Assembly: GCA_021029095.1 (NCBI GenBank)
Contig: JAJOHG010000614.1
Span: 1 to 11,275, forward strand
DNA: 11,275 bases
Direction of reading: 5' to 3'
DNA from: Phellopilus nigrolimitatus
Taxonomy: Eukaryota > Basidiomycota > Agaricomycetes > Hymenochaetales > Hymenochaetaceae
Of the stretch, positions 1 to 11,128 are shown piece after piece. Under the pieces are notes generated by a model. The model was not told the DNA's origin. It searched no databases and worked only from the letters and a program-made list of their open reading frames with translations. The position numbers and the translations under genes are program-made. Position 1 is the first letter of the stretch. Every line of letters begins with the position of its first letter.

Positions 1-127
1 CCGATATCCGGAATGTAGTGGCGACCAAGTTGGAAACATAGACGTGTGATGTAATCCGAAGTTGTTCATAATTGGAATGATCGAATCAACGCAGTATCAC
101 CAGCTTCAACTCACCCGACACAAGTTA

Positions 128-139
128 AAAATCGATTTT
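128..139. repeat. Perfect 12-bp palindrome AAAATCGATTTT (one per monomer)
   Basis: The sequence is its own reverse complement over all 12 bases and is centred on an ATCGAT site. It recurs every 318 bases. Its right half, GATTTT (134-139), is also complementary to AAAATC at 151-156 across the 11-base spacer 140-150, so two mutually exclusive pairings are possible in a transcript or in single-stranded DNA. Such a site could bind a dimeric protein, but no known binding consensus is recognised. Two of the five indel events at the right end of the window fall in its flanking A run and T run, which fits homopolymer miscalling. Confidence 0.9.
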
Positions 140-156
140 GCACAGGTAAGAAAATC
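134..156. repeat. Short inverted repeat GATTTT / AAAATC with 11-base loop
   Basis: GATTTT at 134-139 and AAAATC at 151-156 are perfect complements around an 11-base loop (140-150) that contains CAGGTAAG. The stem is only six base pairs with two G-C or C-G pairs, so it is weak. It has no T tract after it and is not a terminator. It recurs in every intact copy. Confidence 0.6.
143..150 (+). other. Splice-donor-like string CAG|GTAAG, also acceptor-like upstream
   Basis: CAGGTAAGA (143-151) matches the eukaryotic 5' splice site consensus MAG|GTRAGT at eight of nine positions. The bases just before it (TTTTGCACAG, 136-145) also resemble a 3' splice site. It recurs once per monomer on the + strand. 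No exon with coding potential adjoins it, so there is no support for a gene. At most it could act as a cryptic donor in a transcript through the array. Confidence 0.25.
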
Positions 157-157
157 C

Positions 158-171
158 CGATTCACGATTCA
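158..171 (+). repeat. Tandem duplication of CGATTCA inside the monomer
   Basis: CGATTCA occurs back to back at 158-164 and 165-171, a third time at 206-212, and as TGATTCA at 243-249. These sit in a region rich in GATTC and GAATC: the monomer has eight GANTC sites (83, 159, 166, 191, 207, 218, 244 and 301). This is seen directly. It may be a trace of an older short-period repeat from which part of the monomer grew; that is inference. Confidence 0.8.
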
Positions 172-176
172 GAGAC

Positions 177-278
177 AAACGGCCATACAAGATTCCGTTG
201 TGTTCCGATTCATTTGAGACTCGGGGAGAACATGATCCAGGATGATTCAGACATGTCCAACCCGTTTACGAAGTTTTT
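177..278 (+). other. Possible decayed 5S rRNA-like segment (weak)
   Basis: Seen: ACGGCCATAC at 179-188, CCGAT at 205-209, CTCGG at 220-224, GGATG at 240-244, CAGAC at 248-252, a possible closing helix AAACGG (177-182) with CCGTTT (262-267), and a T5 run at 274-278. In animal 5S rRNA, as I recall it, the same first three strings occur in the same order and within two bases of the same spacing (about 24 and 39 bases after ACGG, here 26 and 41). GGATG and AGAC follow, helix I closes, and a T run ends RNA polymerase III transcription. Against it: the strongly conserved GAAGYTAAGC core and internal promoter are missing, the segment is about 100 rather than 120 bases, and the intervening sequence matches poorly. 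It could be a 5S-derived relic within the satellite, as reported for some fish satellites, or chance. Confidence 0.2.
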
Positions 279-3200
279 CAGAAACTCCCCCAAAAGAAAC
301 GAATCCAGTTTTGCTCCCCCGATATCCGGAATGTAGTGGCGACCAAGTTGGAAACATAGACGTGTGATGTAATCCGAAGTTGTTCATAATTGGAATGATC
401 GAATCAACGCAGTATCACCAGCTTCAACTCACCCGACACAAGTTAAAAATCGATTTTGCACAGGTAAGAAAATCCCGATTCACGATTCAGAGACAAACGG
501 CCATACAAGATTCCGTTGTGTTCCGATTCATTTGAGACTCGGGGAGAACATGATCCAGGATGATTCAGACATGTCCAACCCGTTTACGAAGTTTTTCAGA
601 AACTCCCCCAAAAGAAACGAATCCAGTTTTGCTCCCCCGATATCCGGAATGTAGTGGCGACCAAGTTGGAAACATAGACGTGTGATGTAATCCGAAGTTG
701 TTCATAATTGGAATGATCGAATCAACGCAGTATCACCAGCTTCAACTCACCCGACACAAGTTAAAAATCGATTTTGCACAGGTAAGAAAATCCCGATTCA
801 CGATTCAGAGACAAACGGCCATACAAGATTCCGTTGTGTTCCGATTCATTTGAGACTCGGGGAGAACATGATCCAGGATGATTCAGACATGTCCAACCCG
901 TTTACGAAGTTTTTCAGAAACTCCCCCAAAAGAAACGAATCCAGTTTTGCTCCCCCGATATCCGGAATGTAGTGGCGACCAAGTTGGAAACATAGACGTG
1001 TGATGTAATCCGAAGTTGTTCATAATTGGAATGATCGAATCAACGCAGTATCACCAGCTTCAACTCACCCGACACAAGTTAAAAATCGATTTTGCACAGG
1101 TAAGAAAATCCCGATTCACGATTCAGAGACAAACGGCCATACAAGATTCCGTTGTGTTCCGATTCATTTGAGACTCGGGGAGAACATGATCCAGGATGAT
1201 TCAGACATGTCCAACCCGTTTACGAAGTTTTTCAGAAACTCCCCCAAAAGAAACGAATCCAGTTTTGCTCCCCCGATATCCGGAATGTAGTGGCGACCAA
1301 GTTGGAAACATAGACGTGTGATGTAATCCGAAGTTGTTCATAATTGGAATGATCGAATCAACGCAGTATCACCAGCTTCAACTCACCCGACACAAGTTAA
1401 AAATCGATTTTGCACAGGTAAGAAAATCCCGATTCACGATTCAGAGACAAACGGCCATACAAGATTCCGTTGTGTTCCGATTCATTTGAGACTCGGGGAG
1501 AACATGATCCAGGATGATTCAGACATGTCCAACCCGTTTACGAAGTTTTTCAGAAACTCCCCCAAAAGAAACGAATCCAGTTTTGCTCCCCCGATATCCG
1601 GAATGTAGTGGCGACCAAGTTGGAAACATAGACGTGTGATGTAATCCGAAGTTGTTCATAATTGGAATGATCGAATCAACGCAGTATCACCAGCTTCAAC
1701 TCACCCGACACAAGTTAAAAATCGATTTTGCACAGGTAAGAAAATCCCGATTCACGATTCAGAGACAAACGGCCATACAAGATTCCGTTGTGTTCCGATT
1801 CATTTGAGACTCGGGGAGAACATGATCCAGGATGATTCAGACATGTCCAACCCGTTTACGAAGTTTTTCAGAAACTCCCCCAAAAGAAACGAATCCAGTT
1901 TTGCTCCCCCGATATCCGGAATGTAGTGGCGACCAAGTTGGAAACATAGACGTGTGATGTAATCCGAAGTTGTTCATAATTGGAATGATCGAATCAACGC
2001 AGTATCACCAGCTTCAACTCACCCGACACAAGTTAAAAATCGATTTTGCACAGGTAAGAAAATCCCGATTCACGATTCAGAGACAAACGGCCATACAAGA
2101 TTCCGTTGTGTTCCGATTCATTTGAGACTCGGGGAGAACATGATCCAGGATGATTCAGACATGTCCAACCCGTTTACGAAGTTTTTCAGAAACTCCCCCA
2201 AAAGAAACGAATCCAGTTTTGCTCCCCCGATATCCGGAATGTAGTGGCGACCAAGTTGGAAACATAGACGTGTGATGTAATCCGAAGTTGTTCATAATTG
2301 GAATGATCGAATCAACGCAGTATCACCAGCTTCAACTCACCCGACACAAGTTAAAAATCGATTTTGCACAGGTAAGAAAATCCCGATTCACGATTCAGAG
2401 ACAAACGGCCATACAAGATTCCGTTGTGTTCCGATTCATTTGAGACTCGGGGAGAACATGATCCAGGATGATTCAGACATGTCCAACCCGTTTACGAAGT
2501 TTTTCAGAAACTCCCCCAAAAGAAACGAATCCAGTTTTGCTCCCCCGATATCCGGAATGTAGTGGCGACCAAGTTGGAAACATAGACGTGTGATGTAATC
2601 CGAAGTTGTTCATAATTGGAATGATCGAATCAACGCAGTATCACCAGCTTCAACTCACCCGACACAAGTTAAAAATCGATTTTGCACAGGTAAGAAAATC
2701 CCGATTCACGATTCAGAGACAAACGGCCATACAAGATTCCGTTGTGTTCCGATTCATTTGAGACTCGGGGAGAACATGATCCAGGATGATTCAGACATGT
2801 CCAACCCGTTTACGAAGTTTTTCAGAAACTCCCCCAAAAGAAACGAATCCAGTTTTGCTCCCCCGATATCCGGAATGTAGTGGCGACCAAGTTGGAAACA
2901 TAGACGTGTGATGTAATCCGAAGTTGTTCATAATTGGAATGATCGAATCAACGCAGTATCACCAGCTTCAACTCACCCGACACAAGTTAAAAATCGATTT
3001 TGCACAGGTAAGAAAATCCCGATTCACGATTCAGAGACAAACGGCCATACAAGATTCCGTTGTGTTCCGATTCATTTGAGACTCGGGGAGAACATGATCC
3101 AGGATGATTCAGACATGTCCAACCCGTTTACGAAGTTTTTCAGAAACTCCCCCAAAAGAAACGAATCCAGTTTTGCTCCCCCGATATCCGGAATGTAGTG

Positions 3201-6200
3201 GCGACCAAGTTGGAAACATAGACGTGTGATGTAATCCGAAGTTGTTCATAATTGGAATGATCGAATCAACGCAGTATCACCAGCTTCAACTCACCCGACA
3301 CAAGTTAAAAATCGATTTTGCACAGGTAAGAAAATCCCGATTCACGATTCAGAGACAAACGGCCATACAAGATTCCGTTGTGTTCCGATTCATTTGAGAC
3401 TCGGGGAGAACATGATCCAGGATGATTCAGACATGTCCAACCCGTTTACGAAGTTTTTCAGAAACTCCCCCAAAAGAAACGAATCCAGTTTTGCTCCCCC
3501 GATATCCGGAATGTAGTGGCGACCAAGTTGGAAACATAGACGTGTGATGTAATCCGAAGTTGTTCATAATTGGAATGATCGAATCAACGCAGTATCACCA
3601 GCTTCAACTCACCCGACACAAGTTAAAAATCGATTTTGCACAGGTAAGAAAATCCCGATTCACGATTCAGAGACAAACGGCCATACAAGATTCCGTTGTG
3701 TTCCGATTCATTTGAGACTCGGGGAGAACATGATCCAGGATGATTCAGACATGTCCAACCCGTTTACGAAGTTTTTCAGAAACTCCCCCAAAAGAAACGA
3801 ATCCAGTTTTGCTCCCCCGATATCCGGAATGTAGTGGCGACCAAGTTGGAAACATAGACGTGTGATGTAATCCGAAGTTGTTCATAATTGGAATGATCGA
3901 ATCAACGCAGTATCACCAGCTTCAACTCACCCGACACAAGTTAAAAATCGATTTTGCACAGGTAAGAAAATCCCGATTCACGATTCAGAGACAAACGGCC
4001 ATACAAGATTCCGTTGTGTTCCGATTCATTTGAGACTCGGGGAGAACATGATCCAGGATGATTCAGACATGTCCAACCCGTTTACGAAGTTTTTCAGAAA
4101 CTCCCCCAAAAGAAACGAATCCAGTTTTGCTCCCCCGATATCCGGAATGTAGTGGCGACCAAGTTGGAAACATAGACGTGTGATGTAATCCGAAGTTGTT
4201 CATAATTGGAATGATCGAATCAACGCAGTATCACCAGCTTCAACTCACCCGACACAAGTTAAAAATCGATTTTGCACAGGTAAGAAAATCCCGATTCACG
4301 ATTCAGAGACAAACGGCCATACAAGATTCCGTTGTGTTCCGATTCATTTGAGACTCGGGGAGAACATGATCCAGGATGATTCAGACATGTCCAACCCGTT
4401 TACGAAGTTTTTCAGAAACTCCCCCAAAAGAAACGAATCCAGTTTTGCTCCCCCGATATCCGGAATGTAGTGGCGACCAAGTTGGAAACATAGACGTGTG
4501 ATGTAATCCGAAGTTGTTCATAATTGGAATGATCGAATCAACGCAGTATCACCAGCTTCAACTCACCCGACACAAGTTAAAAATCGATTTTGCACAGGTA
4601 AGAAAATCCCGATTCACGATTCAGAGACAAACGGCCATACAAGATTCCGTTGTGTTCCGATTCATTTGAGACTCGGGGAGAACATGATCCAGGATGATTC
4701 AGACATGTCCAACCCGTTTACGAAGTTTTTCAGAAACTCCCCCAAAAGAAACGAATCCAGTTTTGCTCCCCCGATATCCGGAATGTAGTGGCGACCAAGT
4801 TGGAAACATAGACGTGTGATGTAATCCGAAGTTGTTCATAATTGGAATGATCGAATCAACGCAGTATCACCAGCTTCAACTCACCCGACACAAGTTAAAA
4901 ATCGATTTTGCACAGGTAAGAAAATCCCGATTCACGATTCAGAGACAAACGGCCATACAAGATTCCGTTGTGTTCCGATTCATTTGAGACTCGGGGAGAA
5001 CATGATCCAGGATGATTCAGACATGTCCAACCCGTTTACGAAGTTTTTCAGAAACTCCCCCAAAAGAAACGAATCCAGTTTTGCTCCCCCGATATCCGGA
5101 ATGTAGTGGCGACCAAGTTGGAAACATAGACGTGTGATGTAATCCGAAGTTGTTCATAATTGGAATGATCGAATCAACGCAGTATCACCAGCTTCAACTC
5201 ACCCGACACAAGTTAAAAATCGATTTTGCACAGGTAAGAAAATCCCGATTCACGATTCAGAGACAAACGGCCATACAAGATTCCGTTGTGTTCCGATTCA
5301 TTTGAGACTCGGGGAGAACATGATCCAGGATGATTCAGACATGTCCAACCCGTTTACGAAGTTTTTCAGAAACTCCCCCAAAAGAAACGAATCCAGTTTT
5401 GCTCCCCCGATATCCGGAATGTAGTGGCGACCAAGTTGGAAACATAGACGTGTGATGTAATCCGAAGTTGTTCATAATTGGAATGATCGAATCAACGCAG
5501 TATCACCAGCTTCAACTCACCCGACACAAGTTAAAAATCGATTTTGCACAGGTAAGAAAATCCCGATTCACGATTCAGAGACAAACGGCCATACAAGATT
5601 CCGTTGTGTTCCGATTCATTTGAGACTCGGGGAGAACATGATCCAGGATGATTCAGACATGTCCAACCCGTTTACGAAGTTTTTCAGAAACTCCCCCAAA
5701 AGAAACGAATCCAGTTTTGCTCCCCCGATATCCGGAATGTAGTGGCGACCAAGTTGGAAACATAGACGTGTGATGTAATCCGAAGTTGTTCATAATTGGA
5801 ATGATCGAATCAACGCAGTATCACCAGCTTCAACTCACCCGACACAAGTTAAAAATCGATTTTGCACAGGTAAGAAAATCCCGATTCACGATTCAGAGAC
5901 AAACGGCCATACAAGATTCCGTTGTGTTCCGATTCATTTGAGACTCGGGGAGAACATGATCCAGGATGATTCAGACATGTCCAACCCGTTTACGAAGTTT
6001 TTCAGAAACTCCCCCAAAAGAAACGAATCCAGTTTTGCTCCCCCGATATCCGGAATGTAGTGGCGACCAAGTTGGAAACATAGACGTGTGATGTAATCCG
6101 AAGTTGTTCATAATTGGAATGATCGAATCAACGCAGTATCACCAGCTTCAACTCACCCGACACAAGTTAAAAATCGATTTTGCACAGGTAAGAAAATCCC

Positions 6201-9200
6201 GATTCACGATTCAGAGACAAACGGCCATACAAGATTCCGTTGTGTTCCGATTCATTTGAGACTCGGGGAGAACATGATCCAGGATGATTCAGACATGTCC
6301 AACCCGTTTACGAAGTTTTTCAGAAACTCCCCCAAAAGAAACGAATCCAGTTTTGCTCCCCCGATATCCGGAATGTAGTGGCGACCAAGTTGGAAACATA
6401 GACGTGTGATGTAATCCGAAGTTGTTCATAATTGGAATGATCGAATCAACGCAGTATCACCAGCTTCAACTCACCCGACACAAGTTAAAAATCGATTTTG
6501 CACAGGTAAGAAAATCCCGATTCACGATTCAGAGACAAACGGCCATACAAGATTCCGTTGTGTTCCGATTCATTTGAGACTCGGGGAGAACATGATCCAG
6601 GATGATTCAGACATGTCCAACCCGTTTACGAAGTTTTTCAGAAACTCCCCCAAAAGAAACGAATCCAGTTTTGCTCCCCCGATATCCGGAATGTAGTGGC
6701 GACCAAGTTGGAAACATAGACGTGTGATGTAATCCGAAGTTGTTCATAATTGGAATGATCGAATCAACGCAGTATCACCAGCTTCAACTCACCCGACACA
6801 AGTTAAAAATCGATTTTGCACAGGTAAGAAAATCCCGATTCACGATTCAGAGACAAACGGCCATACAAGATTCCGTTGTGTTCCGATTCATTTGAGACTC
6901 GGGGAGAACATGATCCAGGATGATTCAGACATGTCCAACCCGTTTACGAAGTTTTTCAGAAACTCCCCCAAAAGAAACGAATCCAGTTTTGCTCCCCCGA
7001 TATCCGGAATGTAGTGGCGACCAAGTTGGAAACATAGACGTGTGATGTAATCCGAAGTTGTTCATAATTGGAATGATCGAATCAACGCAGTATCACCAGC
7101 TTCAACTCACCCGACACAAGTTAAAAATCGATTTTGCACAGGTAAGAAAATCCCGATTCACGATTCAGAGACAAACGGCCATACAAGATTCCGTTGTGTT
7201 CCGATTCATTTGAGACTCGGGGAGAACATGATCCAGGATGATTCAGACATGTCCAACCCGTTTACGAAGTTTTTCAGAAACTCCCCCAAAAGAAACGAAT
7301 CCAGTTTTGCTCCCCCGATATCCGGAATGTAGTGGCGACCAAGTTGGAAACATAGACGTGTGATGTAATCCGAAGTTGTTCATAATTGGAATGATCGAAT
7401 CAACGCAGTATCACCAGCTTCAACTCACCCGACACAAGTTAAAAATCGATTTTGCACAGGTAAGAAAATCCCGATTCACGATTCAGAGACAAACGGCCAT
7501 ACAAGATTCCGTTGTGTTCCGATTCATTTGAGACTCGGGGAGAACATGATCCAGGATGATTCAGACATGTCCAACCCGTTTACGAAGTTTTTCAGAAACT
7601 CCCCCAAAAGAAACGAATCCAGTTTTGCTCCCCCGATATCCGGAATGTAGTGGCGACCAAGTTGGAAACATAGACGTGTGATGTAATCCGAAGTTGTTCA
7701 TAATTGGAATGATCGAATCAACGCAGTATCACCAGCTTCAACTCACCCGACACAAGTTAAAAATCGATTTTGCACAGGTAAGAAAATCCCGATTCACGAT
7801 TCAGAGACAAACGGCCATACAAGATTCCGTTGTGTTCCGATTCATTTGAGACTCGGGGAGAACATGATCCAGGATGATTCAGACATGTCCAACCCGTTTA
7901 CGAAGTTTTTCAGAAACTCCCCCAAAAGAAACGAATCCAGTTTTGCTCCCCCGATATCCGGAATGTAGTGGCGACCAAGTTGGAAACATAGACGTGTGAT
8001 GTAATCCGAAGTTGTTCATAATTGGAATGATCGAATCAACGCAGTATCACCAGCTTCAACTCACCCGACACAAGTTAAAAATCGATTTTGCACAGGTAAG
8101 AAAATCCCGATTCACGATTCAGAGACAAACGGCCATACAAGATTCCGTTGTGTTCCGATTCATTTGAGACTCGGGGAGAACATGATCCAGGATGATTCAG
8201 ACATGTCCAACCCGTTTACGAAGTTTTTCAGAAACTCCCCCAAAAGAAACGAATCCAGTTTTGCTCCCCCGATATCCGGAATGTAGTGGCGACCAAGTTG
8301 GAAACATAGACGTGTGATGTAATCCGAAGTTGTTCATAATTGGAATGATCGAATCAACGCAGTATCACCAGCTTCAACTCACCCGACACAAGTTAAAAAT
8401 CGATTTTGCACAGGTAAGAAAATCCCGATTCACGATTCAGAGACAAACGGCCATACAAGATTCCGTTGTGTTCCGATTCATTTGAGACTCGGGGAGAACA
8501 TGATCCAGGATGATTCAGACATGTCCAACCCGTTTACGAAGTTTTTCAGAAACTCCCCCAAAAGAAACGAATCCAGTTTTGCTCCCCCGATATCCGGAAT
8601 GTAGTGGCGACCAAGTTGGAAACATAGACGTGTGATGTAATCCGAAGTTGTTCATAATTGGAATGATCGAATCAACGCAGTATCACCAGCTTCAACTCAC
8701 CCGACACAAGTTAAAAATCGATTTTGCACAGGTAAGAAAATCCCGATTCACGATTCAGAGACAAACGGCCATACAAGATTCCGTTGTGTTCCGATTCATT
8801 TGAGACTCGGGGAGAACATGATCCAGGATGATTCAGACATGTCCAACCCGTTTACGAAGTTTTTCAGAAACTCCCCCAAAAGAAACGAATCCAGTTTTGC
8901 TCCCCCGATATCCGGAATGTAGTGGCGACCAAGTTGGAAACATAGACGTGTGATGTAATCCGAAGTTGTTCATAATTGGAATGATCGAATCAACGCAGTA
9001 TCACCAGCTTCAACTCACCCGACACAAGTTAAAAATCGATTTTGCACAGGTAAGAAAATCCCGATTCACGATTCAGAGACAAACGGCCATACAAGATTCC
9101 GTTGTGTTCCGATTCATTTGAGACTCGGGGAGAACATGATCCAGGATGATTCAGACATGTCCAACCCGTTTACGAAGTTTTTCAGAAACTCCCCCAAAAG

Positions 9201-10812
9201 AAACGAATCCAGTTTTGCTCCCCCGATATCCGGAATGTAGTGGCGACCAAGTTGGAAACATAGACGTGTGATGTAATCCGAAGTTGTTCATAATTGGAAT
9301 GATCGAATCAACGCAGTATCACCAGCTTCAACTCACCCGACACAAGTTAAAAATCGATTTTGCACAGGTAAGAAAATCCCGATTCACGATTCAGAGACAA
9401 ACGGCCATACAAGATTCCGTTGTGTTCCGATTCATTTGAGACTCGGGGAGAACATGATCCAGGATGATTCAGACATGTCCAACCCGTTTACGAAGTTTTT
9501 CAGAAACTCCCCCAAAAGAAACGAATCCAGTTTTGCTCCCCCGATATCCGGAATGTAGTGGCGACCAAGTTGGAAACATAGACGTGTGATGTAATCCGAA
9601 GTTGTTCATAATTGGAATGATCGAATCAACGCAGTATCACCAGCTTCAACTCACCCGACACAAGTTAAAAATCGATTTTGCACAGGTAAGAAAATCCCGA
9701 TTCACGATTCAGAGACAAACGGCCATACAAGATTCCGTTGTGTTCCGATTCATTTGAGACTCGGGGAGAACATGATCCAGGATGATTCAGACATGTCCAA
9801 CCCGTTTACGAAGTTTTTCAGAAACTCCCCCAAAAGAAACGAATCCAGTTTTGCTCCCCCGATATCCGGAATGTAGTGGCGACCAAGTTGGAAACATAGA
9901 CGTGTGATGTAATCCGAAGTTGTTCATAATTGGAATGATCGAATCAACGCAGTATCACCAGCTTCAACTCACCCGACACAAGTTAAAAATCGATTTTGCA
10001 CAGGTAAGAAAATCCCGATTCACGATTCAGAGACAAACGGCCATACAAGATTCCGTTGTGTTCCGATTCATTTGAGACTCGGGGAGAACATGATCCAGGA
10101 TGATTCAGACATGTCCAACCCGTTTACGAAGTTTTTCAGAAACTCCCCCAAAAGAAACGAATCCAGTTTTGCTCCCCCGATATCCGGAATGTAGTGGCGA
10201 CCAAGTTGGAAACATAGACGTGTGATGTAATCCGAAGTTGTTCATAATTGGAATGATCGAATCAACGCAGTATCACCAGCTTCAACTCACCCGACACAAG
10301 TTAAAAATCGATTTTGCACAGGTAAGAAAATCCCGATTCACGATTCAGAGACAAACGGCCATACAAGATTCCGTTGTGTTCCGATTCATTTGAGACTCGG
10401 GGAGAACATGATCCAGGATGATTCAGACATGTCCAACCCGTTTACGAAGTTTTTCAGAAACTCCCCCAAAAGAAACGAATCCAGTTTTGCTCCCCCGATA
10501 TCCGGAATGTAGTGGCGACCAAGTTGGAAACATAGACGTGTGATGTAATCCGAAGTTGTTCATAATTGGAATGATCGAATCAACGCAGTATCACCAGCTT
10601 CAACTCACCCGACACAAGTTAAAAATCGATTTTGCACAGGTAAGAAAATCCCGATTCACGATTCAGAGACAAACGGCCATACAAGATTCCGTTGTGTTCC
10701 GATTCATTTGAGACTCGGGGAGAACATGATCCAGGATGATTCAGACATGTCCAACCCGTTTACGAAGTTTTTCAGAAACTCCCCCAAAAGAAACGAATCC
10801 AGTTTTGCTCCC

Positions 10813-11128
10813 CCGATATCCGGAATGTAGTGGCGACCAAGTTGGAAACATAGACGTGTGATGTAATCCGAAGTTGTTCATAATTGGAATGATCGAATCA
10901 ACGCAGTATCACCAGCTTCAACTCACCCGACACAAGTTAAAAATCGATTTGCACAGGTAAGAAAATCCCGATTCACGATTCAGAGACAAACGGCCATACA
11001 AGATTCCGTTGTGTTCCGATTCATTTGAGACTCGGGGAGAACATGATCCAGGATGATTCAGACATGTCCAACCCGTTTACGAAGTTTTTCAGAAACTCCC
11101 CCAAAGAAACGAATCCAGTTTTGCTCCC
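10813..11128. repeat. Copy 35, variant monomer of 316 bp with two homopolymer deletions
   Basis: This is the first copy to depart from the consensus. It lacks one T in the T4 run (three T remain at 10948-10950) and one A in the A4 run before GAAACG (three A remain at 11103-11105). All other bases match. Both changes are single-base losses in homopolymers, the usual residual error of long-read assemblies, so I read them as sequence error rather than true variants. Real divergence at an array edge is possible but would be expected to include substitutions. Confidence 0.9.

Larger units (their letters stand above)
1..318. repeat. Reference monomer (copy 1) of the 318-bp satellite
   Basis: This copy stands for copies 1-34, which are identical by eye. 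It has 139 G+C of 318 (43.7%), more A than T (102 against 77) and more C than G (74 against 65) on the + strand. It is non-coding: stops fall in all six frames. Forward stops are at 16 and 52 (frame 1), 47, 215 and 233 (frame 2), and 39, 69, 78, 126, 147 and 243 (frame 3). Reverse-strand stops also lie in every frame. The two halves and the three 106-bp thirds do not align, so it is not a recent dimer or trimer. Internal structure includes a 12-bp palindrome (128-139), a 7-bp tandem duplication (158-171), eight GANTC sites and an imperfect 15-bp repeat (57-71 and 269-283, 13 of 15 matching). The phase is arbitrary; the true unit boundary cannot be known without an array edge. Confidence 0.95.

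Noticed and set aside
202..212. RNA polymerase III B-box-like GTTCCGATTCA, suggesting a tRNA gene or tRNA-derived SINE.
   Set aside because: Only about 8 of 11 positions fit GGTTCGANTCC, no A box lies at a suitable distance upstream, and no cloverleaf can be built around it.
261..272. CENP-B box resemblance: CCCGTTTACGAA has both end blocks of the box (reverse orientation).
   Set aside because: The spacing between CCCG and CGAA is three bases too short for the NCCCGNNTNNNNCGAAN form, and no other CCCG in the monomer fits, so there is no canonical box.
1..318. A 318-base unit lies in the size range of viroid-like circles and retrozymes, and multimers would look like this array.
   Set aside because: No hammerhead core (CTGANGA with GAAA) is present on either strand; the reverse-strand CTGA occurrences continue as CTGAATC or CTGAAAA. 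No viroid central conserved region is recognised.
1..318. Spliced-leader RNA gene cluster, suggested by tandem layout, GTAAG donor and the 5S-like string.
   Set aside because: No known leader exon is recognised, no good Sm-binding site lies downstream of the donor, and the 5S-like segment begins only about 30 bases after the donor.
1..318. Monomer as a trimer of 106 bp or a dimer of 159 bp.
   Set aside because: Aligning the halves and thirds by eye gives matches at about chance level apart from one 15-bp block.
55..336. Open frame of 93 codons on the + strand across the monomer junction, including a 34-codon ATG frame at 232-336 with GGGGAG just upstream, recurring in every copy.
   Set aside because: Because 318 is divisible by three the frame recurs, but it stops at the same TAG in each copy. 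The ATG part is tiny, the purine run lies only 3 bases before the ATG, no protein family is recognised, and one open stretch of this size among six frames is not surprising.
247..387. Reverse-strand ATG frame of 46 codons across the junction of copies 1 and 2.
   Set aside because: It is short, no family is recognised, and nothing separates it from chance in repeated sequence.
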